NCBI GenBank assembly: GCA_029264655.1
Contig: JARHZY010000125.1
Location: 1 to 15,886 of the forward strand
Length of the DNA: 15,886 nucleotides
Origin: Helicobacter sp.
GTDB taxonomy: Bacteria > Campylobacterota > Campylobacteria > Campylobacterales > Helicobacteraceae
Direction of reading: 5' to 3'
A program made the translations under genes and the position numbers. Positions within the stretch are counted from its first letter, which is position 1, and each line of letters starts with the position of its first letter. The notes beneath the pieces were generated by a model. It did no database searches, was not told the DNA's origin, and was given only the letters and a program-made list of their open reading frames with translations. Below, piece by piece: positions 15,580 to 15,886 of the stretch.

Positions 15580-15886
15580 ATGCCAGTATATGATGAGGTA
15601 TATAAACAATCAATTGAGAATCCAGAAGCTTTTTGGGCAGAAGCTGCTAAAAAAGTGCATTGGTATCACGAATGGGATAAGGTGCTTGATGTTGTTAATG
15701 AACATTATAGATGGTTTGTTGGTGGATGTATGAATACTTGCTATAATGCACTTGATTTACATATTGAAAATGGTAGAGGTGATCAAGTAGCATTGTATTA
15801 TGACTCACCTGTAACAGATACAAAAAGAGCTTATACCTACAAAGAATTACGCAAACGCGTAGCAAAAACTGCAGGTATTTTGGTTA
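15580..15886 (+). CDS. prpE: Propionyl-CoA synthetase (AMP-forming), N-terminal part, cut by the window end
   Basis: The first 102 residues are visible. The product activates propionate (or a similar short acid) to acyl-CoA via an acyl-AMP intermediate. The N-terminal acetyl-CoA synthetase-type domain shows NPEAFWAEAAKKVHW, then RWFVGGCMNTCYNALDLHIE, GRGDQVALYYDSPVT and a TYKEL start of the AMP-binding domain. The RWFVGG..NTCYNALD and YDSPVT pattern is typical of propionate-CoA ligase rather than acetyl-CoA synthetase, which has SIKWFEDG..NVSYNCIDRH-like sequence there. The catalytic core lies outside the window, so substrate is not certain. Start ATG 15580 has AAAGGAG (15567-15573), 6 nt upstream, one of the strongest RBSs in the window. 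Confidence 0.8.
   Translation, partial: MPVYDEVYKQSIENPEAFWAEAAKKVHWYHEWDKVLDVVNEHYRWFVGGCMNTCYNALDLHIENGRGDQVALYYDSPVTDTKRAYTYKELRKRVAKTAGILV

Noticed and set aside
1..15886. CRISPR array, tRNA/rRNA genes, insertion sequences, prophage genes
   Set aside because: No regularly spaced repeats, cloverleaf-like or rRNA sequence, transposase motifs or terminal inverted repeats seen on either strand.

Overview
The window looks like chromosome from a Helicobacter, probably an enterohepatic (non-pylori) species. It is strongly AT-rich, and promoters show a good or extended -10 box (TATAAT) with little at -35. The genes have the character of Campylobacterota genes, notably a full-length PflA-like flagellar motor protein. 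The run pyrG-recJ-RluA-type pseudouridine synthase matches, from memory, the H. pylori order HP0349-HP0348-HP0347. I see no rRNA, tRNA, insertion sequence, prophage or CRISPR array. This is mostly core housekeeping DNA with some odd details rather than an accessory island.

Layout. Positions 1-2560 hold the 3' three quarters of carB (large subunit of carbamoyl-phosphate synthase). It has a long extra linker between its two synthetase halves and an apparent -1 frameshift near 1934-1953 that separates the C-terminal allosteric domain. Positions 2745-7895 hold pyrG, recJ and a much enlarged RluA-family pseudouridine synthase, packed as one operon (8-nt gap, then a 26-nt overlap if the ATG start is right). 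A 7-bp hairpin can hide the recJ ribosome-binding site. pflA lies on the minus strand (7960-10380), divergent from fabG (10551-11294). A gene-poor AT-rich stretch (11295-11880) carries degenerate direct repeats. It is followed by a lone minus-strand gene for a probable sugar O-methyltransferase (11881-12687), then proC (12882-13796), convergent with obgE (13823-15028, minus). Another AT-rich gap leads to the 5' end of a propionyl-CoA synthetase-like gene, cut by the window edge.

How the genes fit together. carB and pyrG belong to the same pyrimidine route: carbamoyl phosphate leads to UMP/UTP, and PyrG turns UTP into CTP. RecJ (DNA repair), the pseudouridine synthase and Obg (ribosome assembly) serve nucleic-acid and ribosome maintenance. 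FabG makes fatty acids, ProC makes proline, PrpE activates propionate. PflA belongs to the flagellar motor, and the methyltransferase may decorate a surface glycan. Apart from pyrG-recJ-pseudouridine synthase, the genes look independently transcribed.

The points most worth a second look are the broken carB, the two large insertions in the pseudouridine synthase, the recJ RBS hairpin, the repeats after fabG, and strong over-representation of TAGAATC and GCATGC. I did not find a convincing new defence, mobile or toxin system; a 22-codon hydrophobic ORF at 12765 is the only, weak, candidate. All counts were made by eye.
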